NCBI GenBank assembly: GCA_037443785.1
Contig: JBBINR010000035.1
Span: forward strand, 1-34,984
Direction of reading: 5' to 3'
Source: JAQUOA01 sp037443785
GTDB lineage: Bacteria; Bacteroidota; Ignavibacteria; UBA10030; UBA8401
DNA: 34,984 nt
Shown: in pieces, positions 1-10,400 of the stretch
Numbering within the stretch: position 1 is the first letter of the stretch
How the letters are laid out: the number at the start of each line of letters is the position of its first letter
The notes under the pieces: model-generated
Database searches by the model: none
What the model was told of the DNA's origin: nothing
What the model saw: the letters and a program-made list of their open reading frames with translations, nothing else
Position numbers and translations under genes: made by a program

Positions 1-1542
1 ATGATCGAAGTTTTTACCACAAGCGAGATGAAACGGATCGATGAAACGGCTATCAACAAGCTTGGCGTTCCATCATCGCAGCTAATGGAAAACGCGGGCC
101 GTGCTTTTGTTGAAGAGATAAATAAAATCTCCTCTGTCAAAAATAAAAAGATTGCCGTCTTTTGCGGAAAAGGAAATAACGGGGGAGACGGTTTTGTCAT
201 AGCCCGGTTGCTTGTTGAACGTTCCGCTTCTGTTACCGTTGTTTGCCTCGATGGTCCTGCTGATTTCACTAAAGAGGCTGCTGAAAATTTCCGCCGGCTC
301 AAAGATTTTTCTATTCCGATATTCACTCTTCATCAATTTTTTTCAGGAATCCATGGACACTTTGATTGTATTATTGATGCAATCTTTGGAACTTCATTTC
401 GAGGTTCGGTTCAAGGGAAGTATTTAAAAATTATTCGGTGGATCAATTCGCAAAATCGGTCCATCAATTTTGCTGTCGATATTCCTTCGGGATTAAATGG
501 TGAAACAGGAATTGTTGAGACCGACGCTGTTCACGCTCATTTCACGATTACATTTTCGAATCCTAAAATTGGTTTTTATCGATACAATGCCAAAGATTTT
601 ACTGGCAAAGTCATTGTCGTTGATATCGGAATACCAGAAAAAGCATTTAAAAAGTCCCGGTCAAACATTTTTCTTATTGAAAAGAAAGATTGCTCGAACC
701 TTTTGCCAAAACGGCCGTCGAACAGTCATAAGCATTCCGTGGGAAAAATTTTTGTGATCGCTGGTTCAAAAGGAATGATTGGGGCTGCATTGCTTTGCTC
801 TTCAAGTGCAATGCGTAGTGGAGCGGGGCAAGTGATTCTTGGGATTCCTGATTCAGAATACCAAATTGCTGCAAAACGTACTCTTGAAGTGATGCCGCTT
901 GGTTTATCGTCAACAACCGAAGGAACATTAGCGTTAAAATCCCTCAAAGAGATTGAACGACGAGCTCTTTGGGCTGACACAGTGGCAATTGGTTGCGGGC
1001 TTTCGCAACACGAAGAAACACGGTCATTGATAATTGATTTTGTTCAAACGTGCATTAAGCCGTTAGTGATTGACGCAGATGCATTGAATGCACTTTCAAA
1101 AAATATTTCGATTCTTCAAATACGAAAGTCTCAACACGTCGTTCTTACACCGCATCACGGCGAGTTTTCGCGGCTGATCGGAATTCCATCAAGCGATATT
1201 GAGGAAAATAAATTTTCTTTGGCGAAAGAGTTTGCAGAAAAATATCATCTAACTCTCGTTCTTAAAGGTGCGCCAACAATTGTTGCTTCACAAACGGGAA
1301 ATATTTTTATTAATCCTACAGGAAATCCCGGTATGTCCACTGCCGGTTCGGGCGATGTGTTGTGTGGAATTATAGCTGCATTTTCCGGACAACACTTGAC
1401 GCCTGATTCTGCAGCGATTGCTGGGTGTTATCTTCACGGTTTAGCCGGAGATGCTGCTGCGGAAAAGAAAGGTGTTCTCGGAATGATTGCAAGCGACATC
1501 ATCAAATATATTCCATCATCAATCAGCACAGTAGCGTCATGA
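1..1542 (+). CDS. nnr: Bifunctional NAD(P)H-hydrate epimerase / ADP- or ATP-dependent NAD(P)H-hydrate dehydratase
   Basis: This 513-residue protein repairs damaged nicotinamide cofactors. The N-terminal YjeF-type domain (about residues 1-225) epimerises R- and S-NAD(P)HX and the C-terminal ribokinase-like domain (about 235-510) dehydrates the S form. Visible evidence: the GKGNNGGDGF loop at residues 56-65 is the epimerase nucleotide-binding signature. The C-terminal half has DAD at 358-360, a TPHHGEF segment near 384, and the GNPGMSTAGSGD motif at 441-452 ending in the probable catalytic Asp452. Full length is normal for the fused family. The ATG is the first base of the window, so nothing upstream can be judged, but the N-terminus matches the usual start. 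Its stop overlaps the next gene (ATGA), indicating translational coupling. Soluble cytoplasmic housekeeping enzyme, unrelated to the glycan genes downstream. Confidence 0.95.
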   Translation: MIEVFTTSEMKRIDETAINKLGVPSSQLMENAGRAFVEEINKISSVKNKKIAVFCGKGNNGGDGFVIARLLVERSASVTVVCLDGPADFTKEAAENFRRLKDFSIPIFTLHQFFSGIHGHFDCIIDAIFGTSFRGSVQGKYLKIIRWINSQNRSINFAVDIPSGLNGETGIVETDAVHAHFTITFSNPKIGFYRYNAKDFTGKVIVVDIGIPEKAFKKSRSNIFLIEKKDCSNLLPKRPSNSHKHSVGKIFVIAGSKGMIGAALLCSSSAMRSGAGQVILGIPDSEYQIAAKRTLEVMPLGLSSTTEGTLALKSLKEIERRALWADTVAIGCGLSQHEETRSLIIDFVQTCIKPLVIDADALNALSKNISILQIRKSQHVVLTPHHGEFSRLIGIPSSDIEENKFSLAKEFAEKYHLTLVLKGAPTIVASQTGNIFINPTGNPGMSTAGSGDVLCGIIAAFSGQHLTPDSAAIAGCYLHGLAGDAAAEKKGVLGMIASDIIKYIPSSISTVAS

Positions 1543-1946
1543 ATCAATCAAAGATAGAATCGTTTCTTCAATTTCAGTTACCGGCATTTGCTTGGGCATT
1601 GTTTATTTTTACTGTTTCTTCAATTCCACAGGTGAAGTTGCCAAACCTAGTTGCTTATTCCGATAAAGTAGTCCATGCAGGTGTTTTTTTTATTTTGTGC
1701 TGGCTTTTCCATGTCGCATTTCGTTTTCAAGGAAAGATTTTTTTCCATAAACATAGTTTGGTAATTGCTTTTCTTCTTACATCATTCTTTGGAATAACGG
1801 ACGAGTATCACCAATTATTTACTCCGGGAAGGTCAACAGATCTTTTTGATTGGGTGTCTGATACAACGGGCGCATTAATCTACGTGTTGATCTATTCTCG
1901 ATTGCAATTCTATCAGTGGTATGAAATAAAAAAGGGAGAGGCATGA
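1539..1946 (+). CDS. VanZ-like family membrane protein
   Basis: A 135-residue small membrane protein. I chose the ATG at 1539, overlapping the nnr stop by four bases (ATGA), rather than an in-frame start further upstream that would lie inside nnr. Three to four hydrophobic segments are visible. VanZ-family signatures are present: DKVVHAGVFF after the first helix, and the DEYHQLFTPGRS-TDLFDWVSD stretch between later helices. The family includes VanZ of teicoplanin resistance, but most stand-alone members have no known function, so no resistance role should be read into it. The stop overlaps the next start by ATGA, so it is the middle gene of a three-gene coupled operon. Confidence 0.85.
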   Translation: MNQSKIESFLQFQLPAFAWALFIFTVSSIPQVKLPNLVAYSDKVVHAGVFFILCWLFHVAFRFQGKIFFHKHSLVIAFLLTSFFGITDEYHQLFTPGRSTDLFDWVSDTTGALIYVLIYSRLQFYQWYEIKKGEA

Positions 1947-3148
1947 GTGTTCTTGCTGAACGCATTTACACGATTCCTACATTCCGTTCTCTCCGCTATC
2001 GGAATTATCGTCTTTTCTTCTTCGGACAGATATTATCGTTGATTGGGAGCTGGATGCAGATTATGGGGCAGCAGTGGCTGGTGTATCAATTGACGCATTC
2101 ATCAGCCTGGCTCGGTACGATCGGTTTCTTTCAGAATATTCCTGTTTTATTTCTTTCCTTATATGCCGGATCGCTCGCCGATCAATTTTCGAAAAGAAAA
2201 CTAATTATTATCACTCAAATTCTCTCACTTGTGCAGGCTGTCTTGATTGCCTCATTATTATTTTTTAATGCAATTACCATTCAAGTAATTGCTGTCCTGG
2301 CGATTATTCTTGGAATCATCAATGCCTTCGATATTCCCATTCGCCAGTCATTTATCGTTGAGATGGTAGGAAAGGAATATTTAACAAACGCCATTGCCCT
2401 CAACTCGGCCACATTCAACATGGCTCGAGTGATCGGCCCTGCAATAGGCGGAATAGTTATTTCGACACTCGGTCTTGAATGGTGTTTTATACTCAACGCA
2501 ATTTCGTTTCTTGCTGTTATCGTCGGATTATATCGAATGGATATTATTGAAAACGTAAAAGAACAAATTAGAAAAAATTCTATCGTGCATTCCTTCAAAG
2601 AGAGTTTGACGTATGTTCGTTCAGAAAGAACATTGGTATCACTTTTATCATTAGTTGCGGTCTTCGCTGAAGACATTTTAAAAATCGGCGCGATTGGACT
2701 CGGAAATCTTTTAACGGCGGTTGGTATTGGGGCGTTTATTAGTGCGGTTTCGGTTGCAACCTTTGAAGGAAAAATTCAACCGAGAACTTTTGTGTATTCG
2801 GGATTGGTTCTCTTTGTTTTCTCTGTATCTATCTTTGCCTTGTCTCATACCGTTACACTTTCTGTTTTAAGTCTTGTCGGTGTTGGAATGGGGTTGGTAG
2901 CTTTTTTTGCGACAGCAAATGCCTCTGTTCAGCGCCGCGTTCCTGATCACTTGCGGGGAAGAGTCATGGGACTGTATTCATTGATTTTCCAAGGAAGTTT
3001 TCCTTTCGGAAGTTTATTAATTGGAATTATTGCCGAATGGCTTGGAGTGCGTGGGGCGATCTTCATCGGCGGGATTATCTGCGGTATCAGCGGAATAGTG
3101 GTGTATTTAATTATGAATCGATTGAAGATAGTCTCTGCAAAACAGTAA
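1943..3148 (+). CDS. MFS transporter, MFS_3/EntS-like exporter, probably with an internal deletion at TM7
   Basis: A 401-residue major facilitator protein. The N-terminus (FRSLRYRNYRLFF, then GSWMQIMGQQWLVYQLT and a DQFSKRK loop after TM2) matches the transmembrane secretion effector/enterobactin exporter subfamily, usually proton-driven efflux of small molecules. The C-terminal half also fits, including RRVPDHLRGRVMGLYS near 330. Around residues 239-243 the chain goes directly from a short hydrophobic run to AEDILKIGAIGLG. Relatives as I know them have about 14 more residues here, forming the rest of TM7. The reading frame is kept. The start overlaps the VanZ-like stop (ATGA). Substrate is unknown and the protein may be inactive. 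It is not of the SLC45-like type found in the glycan cluster. Confidence 0.85.
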   Translation: MSVLAERIYTIPTFRSLRYRNYRLFFFGQILSLIGSWMQIMGQQWLVYQLTHSSAWLGTIGFFQNIPVLFLSLYAGSLADQFSKRKLIIITQILSLVQAVLIASLLFFNAITIQVIAVLAIILGIINAFDIPIRQSFIVEMVGKEYLTNAIALNSATFNMARVIGPAIGGIVISTLGLEWCFILNAISFLAVIVGLYRMDIIENVKEQIRKNSIVHSFKESLTYVRSERTLVSLLSLVAVFAEDILKIGAIGLGNLLTAVGIGAFISAVSVATFEGKIQPRTFVYSGLVLFVFSVSIFALSHTVTLSVLSLVGVGMGLVAFFATANASVQRRVPDHLRGRVMGLYSLIFQGSFPFGSLLIGIIAEWLGVRGAIFIGGIICGISGIVVYLIMNRLKIVSAKQ

Positions 3149-3380
3149 CTCTACTTTATATTTATACTTTTTTAGAGTCACCCGTTTTCAATCATTGCTG
3201 CATTAGTAACCAGTCTTAAAATCATTCATTATTTTTACTTGATAGTTTCTCGTAAATCAGATAAATTTGCCTTGAATTCATATCCTTATTTACCTGCTGG
3301 ACAATAATATTTGTTTTTATTTGACTTCCACTTATAGTTAGCGATTACTTAAAAATTAATTTTTTTTTCTTACTCGATGC
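3149..3380. other. AT-rich intergenic region upstream of the lacI promoter
   Basis: The gap between the MFS exporter and the LacI regulator is 297 bases. It is very AT-rich with several T and A runs. I see no plausible ORF, tRNA or strong intrinsic terminator. A 6-base inverted repeat (ACTCTA at 3148-3153, TAGAGT at 3173-3178) encloses a T run, but it is too weak to call. The last part of the gap holds the promoter listed separately. Confidence 0.5.
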
Positions 3381-3411
3381 TTGACAAAATGGGAATTAAA
3401 ATATACCTTTG
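3381..3411 (+). promoter_or_regulatory. Putative Bacteroidota-type promoter of the lacI gene
   Basis: TTGACA begins at 3381 and TACCTTTG lies at 3404-3411. The TTG core and TA start are 20 bases apart, which fits the Bacteroidota primary-sigma pattern of TTG, about 19-20 bases, then TAnnTTTG. A sigma70 reading (TTGACA, 15 bases, TATACC) is possible but its spacing is short. The element is 35 bases upstream of the TTG start codon of the regulator. Confidence 0.6.
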
Positions 3412-3445
3412 AAAGCCCTTCCATGATAAAAAGACTGAGGAAAGT

Positions 3446-4483
3446 TTGGCGGCTACTATTTATGACATAGCACGAGAAGCAAAAGTTGGAATTGGAACCG
3501 TTTCCAGAGTTCTCAACAACAGTCCTAAGGTTACCTCTGAAACTCGAGACAGAGTTATTAGTGTGGCGAACCGATTAAACTACAGACCTCACGCTTTCGC
3601 TCAAGCACTCGCAAGAAAAAAATCTAATACCCTGAGTGCGATCATTCCATTCTTCACAAATTATTTTTTCATACAAGTCCTTCAAGGTGTTCAAGAAACA
3701 TTGACCTCGTTGGGATTTGATTTAATCATCCATGGCGCAAACAATCAGGATCAAGTTGAAGAATACTTGCTTCGTTCAATGAAAAAGGGGCGTGTTGATG
3801 GAACATTGTTGTTTTCACTTGAACTTCCCGATCGGTTTGTGAATGAGTTTTTAGAAAACAATGTACCATTGATTCTCGTGGATACCTATCACGCAAAGTT
3901 TGATTCTATTCGCGTCGACAACATTGAAGGAACAAAGACTGCTATCAATCATTTAATTTCTCTTGGTCATAAATCATTTGGAATGATTAATGCGAATTTG
4001 AAAAGCACGCCTGCTCGAGAACGGCTGCACAGCTTTAAAGAGACATTGAGGTTGAATAATATTCCAATCAATGAAACCTGCATCATTAATAGTCCTACGG
4101 TGAAGAATGATGGATTCAGCAGAGAAGCCGGATATGAAAGCATGAAAGAATTGCTGCAAAGGGGTGCTCAACTGCCGAGTGCATTTTTTGTTTCCAGCGA
4201 TATTCAAGCAATTGGTGTTTTGGCTGCACTGAAAGAATTTCATCTTAACGTTCCAAATGATATTGCCATTGTAAGTTTTGACGATATCGAATTGGCAAAA
4301 TATTTTGGATTGACAACGATGCATCAACCGATGTATGATATGGGAGAGCTTGCGGTTAAAAAAATGCTGGAAAGAATAGATAACCCGAAAGCCCCGATCT
4401 CCTCGGTAAATTTTGTCCCGAATCTTGTCGTTCGCGGCAGTTGCGGTGCAATGAAAAATTATATCTTCAACGAAAGTAATTAA
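3446..4483 (+). CDS. LacI-family transcriptional regulator
   Basis: A 345-residue DNA-binding regulator with a sugar-binding-protein-like effector domain. The N-terminus has the LacI helix-turn-helix (YDIAREAKVGIGTVSRVLNN, residues 5-24) and a hinge near 45-60. The effector domain runs from about 60 to 335, with the usual GHKSFGMIN and VPNDIAIVSFDD segments. I take the TTG at 3446 as the start because the helix-turn-helix begins at once after it and GAGG at 3437-3440 is correctly spaced. No in-frame ATG preserves the DNA-binding domain. It sits 38 bases upstream of the TonB receptor and may be co-transcribed with it. By context it probably senses a maltodextrin-type ligand, which is inference. 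I found no clear repeated palindrome to name as its operator. Confidence 0.93.
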   Translation: MAATIYDIAREAKVGIGTVSRVLNNSPKVTSETRDRVISVANRLNYRPHAFAQALARKKSNTLSAIIPFFTNYFFIQVLQGVQETLTSLGFDLIIHGANNQDQVEEYLLRSMKKGRVDGTLLFSLELPDRFVNEFLENNVPLILVDTYHAKFDSIRVDNIEGTKTAINHLISLGHKSFGMINANLKSTPARERLHSFKETLRLNNIPINETCIINSPTVKNDGFSREAGYESMKELLQRGAQLPSAFFVSSDIQAIGVLAALKEFHLNVPNDIAIVSFDDIELAKYFGLTTMHQPMYDMGELAVKKMLERIDNPKAPISSVNFVPNLVVRGSCGAMKNYIFNESN

Positions 4484-4521
4484 TCACTCTTCGTGTATAT
4501 CGAATTAACGGAGTCCTAGTA

Positions 4522-7467
4522 ATGAAAAAAAATGTTACGTTGTTACTTATTACAATGTTTGGCCTCGCGCTTGTTGCGTTTGGCGGAACCACAGGGAAAA
4601 TTGTCGGAAATGTAAGTGATGCGAAAAACGGAGAGGCGCTACCGGGAGTTAATGTTATCGTTGTCGGAACGACCTACGGTGCGATTACCGATTTTGAAGG
4701 GAATTTCACCATCATTAATTTATCCCCCGGAACATATTCACTTCGAGTTTCCGCCGTCGGGTACGCTGCCACGACGATAACGAATATCAAGGTAAATATC
4801 GATTTAACGACGACTCAAGATTTTAAATTGAGTGAAGAAGCAGTTCAACTTCAGAATGAAGTTGTTATTGTGGCAGAACGACCGCTCGTTCAAAAAGATC
4901 TTACGTCAAAAACGGCTGTTGTCGGAGGAGACGAAATTAAGCAACTGCCCGTGACAGAAATTTCTCAAGTCATCGGTTTGCAGGGGGGTAACGTCGCTGG
5001 AAGTATCCGGGGCGGGCGTAAAGGTGAAACGTCATATTGGATCGACGGCGTTCCGGTAACCGATGCGTTTGACAGAAGCACGGTGGTCGATGTCAATCCA
5101 AGTATGGTGCAAGAACTGCAAGTCTTAAGCGGTGCATTTAATGCCGAATATGGTCAAGCGATGTCTGGTATTGTGAATATCGCAACACGAGAGGCAGCAG
5201 AAAAATATTCTGGCAGTGTTACTCTCTATGGCGGTGATTTTCTAACCGGCCACCATGATATTTTTCGTGGACTCAAGACATTTAGACCTCTTAATATTCG
5301 AAATATTGAAGCAAGTTTAAGCGGTCCCTTAGTGGGAAAAGATGTTTCACTCTTCCTCAATGCCCGCTCAATTTATTTTGGCGGTTACTTGAACGGTGAA
5401 CGGAGATATAATCCCAATGCGGTAGTAGTAAATACCGGAAATGATGCCTATGTCATCGGAACAGATCCGGGAATGGATTCTGCATTTACGTTCTTCAATC
5501 TTTTCAAAAACAATCCGACTTTACAGACGGCTCCATTTGATACGATAAAAAAGTATTTTGATCAGCAGTATGGATTTCTCCGCTCAACCAATGCCAATGG
5601 CGTTGGGGATCATAAATCTGTTCCAATGAACTGGAATAAAAAATTATATTTGCAAGGGAAGTTGGCGTTGCACTTTTCTTCGAATTTAAAACTCAATTTG
5701 ACCGGAATTGTTGATAATGTAGATTCATATCCTACCGGGGATTGGGGCACTTACCGGACCTATATATATAATCCCGATGGCAGAGGACTTGATCACCGCC
5801 GAAGCTTTACCACCATCATGCAATTTACACACACACTAAGTTATTCGACATTTTATACTTTGGGCGGTTCGTATTTTACAAAGTCGTTTAAGCACTACCT
5901 TTATGAAAATGAAAACGATCCGCGCTATGTAAACCCGTATCTCCTTAATGTTTTGCAAATAACACCATTGAGCTTTGGTACTGGCGGCACAGATATGAAT
6001 AGATACTATCGTTCCACGACTACGGGTCTTGTTAAATTGGATATTAATAGTCAGGTGAGTAAGGAGCATTATATAAAAGGTGGAGCTGAATTACGGTTGC
6101 ACAGGATGTTTCTCGAGGATATGACCCTGCAGCCAATTCAATCGCAGACCGGTTTTACCCCGGGATATTCAAGCCCGTACATCACCACTCGTGTTTTGCC
6201 TGACAGTACTAATCAACATGATCGATACGTGCATCATCCAACCGAGTTTTCCGCATACTTACAAGACAAGATGGAGTTCAAGGATCTCATTATCAATATT
6301 GGAGTTCGTTTTGATTATTTTGAACCCGATGCGAATATTTTAGCTGATGATGAAGATCCGTATATCTATGCACCATATAAAGAATCAAATAAATTTTTTG
6401 ATTATAACGGCAACGGCTTACAAGAAGCGAATGAACCAAGTAAAACGGTTGCTGACAGAAAAAAATATTGGTACAAAAAGGCATCGTCGAAAATTCAAGT
6501 GAGTCCTCGCTTCGGTGCATCATTCCCGATCACCGATCGTGGAGTTATCCATTTTTCGTATGGTCACTTTTTTCAAATTCCGAACTTTGAGCGATTATAT
6601 CAAAATCCTGGATTTAAAATCGGATCGGGCACGGGTAATGTTGACCTTAACGGCAATCCGATGGGTAATGCAAACTTAAATCCGGAACAAACGATCAACG
6701 GCGAGATCGGTTTGCAGCAACAGTTATCGGATGATATGAGTATGGATATTACGGCATATCTGCGTGATATCAGAAACTTGACAGGAACTCGTGCCGATCA
6801 AATTTTTATTGGAGGAGCTAACGGCCCCCATGCGCAATACTACAGCAAATTTACCAATAGTGATTTTGGATATGTTCGTGGGTTGATTCTGTCGCTTACA
6901 AAAAGATTTACCCAAGGTCTGTCCCTTTCTGTGGACTATACGTTTCAAATTGCTCGCGGTACTGCGTCTGATCCTAAAGACGCACGCAACAATGCCGGAG
7001 CCGGTGGTGAAGCACCCGAAGTACAGTTTTCCGCTCTTGGTTGGGATCAACGGCACACATTAAATACAGTGGTATCCTATTCTCAGGAAACGTACGGTGG
7101 AAGTATTATTGCATCGTATGGCAGTGGAACTCCTTATACACCGCCTAATACGCGCGATGTTTCTGTGCTTTTAACGAATACAGAAATAAAACCTACCTAC
7201 TACAATGCAGATGTTCGTGTCTATAAATCGTTTGTGTTTGATCCAATACGATTGCTTCTTTTCCTGCGCGTCAACAATATTTTCGACATTAAAAATGAAA
7301 CGGATGTTTACGGTGACACTGGACGTGCCGGAAAAACATATGAGGAGGAACGGAATCGGTTAAATAAAGTGAATCCTATTATCAACTCCCTTCACGATTA
7401 TTACAATAGCCCCCTACAATATTCGGAGCCTCGTCGCGTTGAAGTAGGGGCCACAATTGAATTTTAA
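4522..7467 (+). CDS. TonB-dependent receptor with carboxypeptidase-regulatory-like N-domain
   Basis: A 981-residue outer-membrane active transporter. It has a signal peptide (about 1-21), a CarboxypepD_reg-like beta-sandwich (about 25-105, with DAKNGEALPGVNV and the TDFEGNFTI turn), a TonB-box-like stretch EVVIVAERP from residue 113, then the plug with the YWIDGVPVTD and NAEYGQAMSGIVNI motifs. The 22-stranded barrel follows and ends in a terminal Phe, as outer-membrane barrels do. The layout resembles SusC-type receptors, but no SusD homologue follows. Instead a 1259-residue secreted protein and a PorV-like barrel are next, 24 bases and then 17 bases apart. Context suggests import of alpha-glucan oligosaccharides powered through TonB. 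The substrate is inferred, not visible in the sequence. Confidence 0.93.
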   Translation: MKKNVTLLLITMFGLALVAFGGTTGKIVGNVSDAKNGEALPGVNVIVVGTTYGAITDFEGNFTIINLSPGTYSLRVSAVGYAATTITNIKVNIDLTTTQDFKLSEEAVQLQNEVVIVAERPLVQKDLTSKTAVVGGDEIKQLPVTEISQVIGLQGGNVAGSIRGGRKGETSYWIDGVPVTDAFDRSTVVDVNPSMVQELQVLSGAFNAEYGQAMSGIVNIATREAAEKYSGSVTLYGGDFLTGHHDIFRGLKTFRPLNIRNIEASLSGPLVGKDVSLFLNARSIYFGGYLNGERRYNPNAVVVNTGNDAYVIGTDPGMDSAFTFFNLFKNNPTLQTAPFDTIKKYFDQQYGFLRSTNANGVGDHKSVPMNWNKKLYLQGKLALHFSSNLKLNLTGIVDNVDSYPTGDWGTYRTYIYNPDGRGLDHRRSFTTIMQFTHTLSYSTFYTLGGSYFTKSFKHYLYENENDPRYVNPYLLNVLQITPLSFGTGGTDMNRYYRSTTTGLVKLDINSQVSKEHYIKGGAELRLHRMFLEDMTLQPIQSQTGFTPGYSSPYITTRVLPDSTNQHDRYVHHPTEFSAYLQDKMEFKDLIINIGVRFDYFEPDANILADDEDPYIYAPYKESNKFFDYNGNGLQEANEPSKTVADRKKYWYKKASSKIQVSPRFGASFPITDRGVIHFSYGHFFQIPNFERLYQNPGFKIGSGTGNVDLNGNPMGNANLNPEQTINGEIGLQQQLSDDMSMDITAYLRDIRNLTGTRADQIFIGGANGPHAQYYSKFTNSDFGYVRGLILSLTKRFTQGLSLSVDYTFQIARGTASDPKDARNNAGAGGEAPEVQFSALGWDQRHTLNTVVSYSQETYGGSIIASYGSGTPYTPPNTRDVSVLLTNTEIKPTYYNADVRVYKSFVFDPIRLLLFLRVNNIFDIKNETDVYGDTGRAGKTYEEERNRLNKVNPIINSLHDYYNSPLQYSEPRRVEVGATIEF

Positions 7468-7491
7468 ATCTTGCTCCAAGGAAATTTATCA

Positions 7492-10400
7492 ATGAAAAAA
7501 TATTTTGCAGTAAGCCTTTTACTTATTTTATCGAATTTCTTTCCGAATGCCGTTGCGCAGCAATCGGGCACTGCTTTTTATCGTTCCGGTTTACACAATG
7601 CCAACAGAGTAAAAACAGTCTTTGGCAATTGGGGTGTTATTGGGCAGCCAAACGATACACGTCCTCGCGGAGCGTGGATTTATAATAGCAACGGTTATAT
7701 AGGAGATGTCTCTTTGTTTGTCGGCGCTGAAGTAAAATCAGGAGTAACGAAGTTCCATTCTGTCGTTACCTGCCCGGTAAGCCGTCCTCGCTCAAGTCCG
7801 GATGAATCACCGCTCGGCGAACCGTGGACATTTCTTCCTCAGAGCGGATATTTTAATCCGAACCAAGGTAGCATTGCAATGAGCGACGATAAAAATTCTT
7901 ATCCGACACTTTGGCCTGATAAAATGAATGATGCAAATGATCCGGGGTGGAAAGATTCGTGGAATGGTTATTTTGGAAAGCGTGCCAGTGCAAATCAGGA
8001 AAGTTATTTCGTTATGGATGATAATAACGATAAACGGTTTTATTCTTCTGACAATAACACTCTTGGGGTTTCATTTAAACCGGATGCAAATGATTCCACA
8101 AAAGCCGGTTTAGGATTAGAGGTTCGGGTGCGCGGTATGCAGTGGGCTCAATTTTTAGCTCAAGATAATATTTTTTGGCTTTACGAAATTACGAACACAA
8201 GCACTACAACGTATGATAGAGTTGTTTTTGGTATGCTCGTCGGAACCTATGTTGGAGTAACGGCAAATAGTTCCATCGGTAACGAATATGATGATGATTG
8301 GTCTTTCTACGATGTGAATGAAAACATTACGTATACCGGTGACTTTACGCGGGATAACAGCAGAAATCCTTTTTGGGTTGGGCCTGTTGGAATGGTTGGG
8401 TATGCATTTTTGGAAAGTCCGGGCAATCCGTTTGATGGTATCGATAATGACGATGATGTCGATCGCTGGGTAAGTGGATCGACATTGCCAGCATTTAAAC
8501 AGAGTGATTTTGATTCCGTATTGATAAAAGCAGGCGATAAAGTAGTTCTCATCAATGACGATTTTTCACGAAGAACCGTCACGGTTCCTGCCGGTGATAC
8601 AATATTCCATACACGCGGTGCTGACATTGCGATTAAACCTGGAATAACAAAACTTAGCGAAGGCGGTCTCGTTGTCATCAATGGAAATGAAACAGTAAAT
8701 CCGAACGCTTACGACGGAATTGACAACGATCTTGATGGTCTTATTGATGAAAATTTTTATTTGCACTTTCATCAAATTAAAAAGTCAGACGATGTTCCGC
8801 CGAAAATTTTAATTGATAAACTGCGCCCGGTCCGTCACCAGAATTATTTTACAAGTTCCATTACGGACCCTTATTCCATGGTTGATGAACGCCGGGATGA
8901 TTTGATCGATAACGATAAAGATTGGAATTTCAGTTACGACGATGTTGGCAGAGATGGAGTTTCAAATTCCCAAGATTTTGGAGAACGTGATGGAAATCCG
9001 ACTTCAGGGTATCTCGCAAGTGGATTTGATACCGGGCTTCCAGGTGAACCCAATATGGATAAGACTGATGTTGACGAATCAGATCAGATTGGGCTTACAA
9101 GCTTTCAATATTTTACGCCGGCAAATGATGTTCCTCTTGGTGAAGATGAAAAGCTGTGGACCAGATTATCGCCCGGGTTCTTTGCAGTACCGAAATCGAT
9201 TGTCTCAAATCAACCCGAACGCGGCGAAGACGGCGATTTTATTTACGGTTCAGGATATTTTCCGTTGGTAGCGAAAAAGACAGAACGATTCTCGCTTGCA
9301 TTGGTCTACGGCGGCGGCAATGGCGGTTCCCGTCAGGATGATATTGATGATCTGTTAAAACATAAACAGACAGTACAAAAAATTTATGATGCGAACTATC
9401 AATTCCCGATTCCTCCCGATCCGGCACCGACGCTTAGTGCTGTTGCTGGTGATAAATTTGTTCATTTGTATTGGGATAGAAAGTCAGAAGAAGCATTTGA
9501 TCCGGTGCTGCGCGTAAAAGATTTTCAAGGATATAAAATTTATAAAGCGACGGATCGTGAATTCAACGATGTCTTTAACGTGACAAACGCTAATGGAATA
9601 AAGAAAGGATACTCTCCGAAGTTTCAATTTGATTTGAGAGATTCAGTGCAAGGATATTTCCGTGCTCCCTCGCAAATTTTTCAATCGGCTGAAGGGTTTA
9701 CCTATAATTTGGGCACTAACACGGGACTTGTGCACGATACGATCGATGCTGATGTTGTTAACGGCAGAACATACTATTATGTAATCGTTGCATACGATAA
9801 CGGTGATGAAGTGCAAGGTATTTTCCCGTCAGAAAATAGCTGGAAGATTAATATCGATCAAACAGGACGAATAACGAACACGACATCAAATGTCGTTATC
9901 GTTACTCCTAATGTTCGGAAAGCCGGATTTATGCCGCGAGACAGCGGCAAAGCGCTCACGACGGTTTCATCATTTGCGACCGGATCGGTAGCGTACCGTG
10001 TTGTTGATGAGATGAGACTTACCGGCGGCGGGTATGAGGTTTCGTTTGTTGATACTCGAGACAGTGGATTATTTAATCCGAAGACAACATTGTATTCAGT
10101 GAAGGATACGTCATATTACACAGAAATATTCCAACCTAACAAGATAGACACGATTATTACAAATTTAATAAAATCACCTCTGGTTCCGGGAACGGTTACT
10201 ATTTATGATTTGGATGGTTCCGTTGTTTCTCCAACACGATATATTGTGAATACTGAGCGTGGTGCCATTCGTGCGAAAAATTTACGAGATCTGCAGAGCG
10301 ATACAATCAGTCTAAAAAAATATAAGGTTCAATTTAAATATTATCCCGTCTATAAAAGCCCGTACATCAATAGAAGCCCGTACGTGAAAGAAACAAAAGA

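Noticed and set aside
3148..3178. Terminator after the MFS exporter
   Set aside because: The inverted repeat is only 6 bases and its T run is inside the loop, so it does not form a proper intrinsic terminator.
4484..4521. LacI operator between the regulator and the TonB receptor
   Set aside because: I looked here and in the gaps at 12318, 15272, 17089, 18876, 23050, 25899 and 31385 for a shared CG-centred palindrome and found none convincing.
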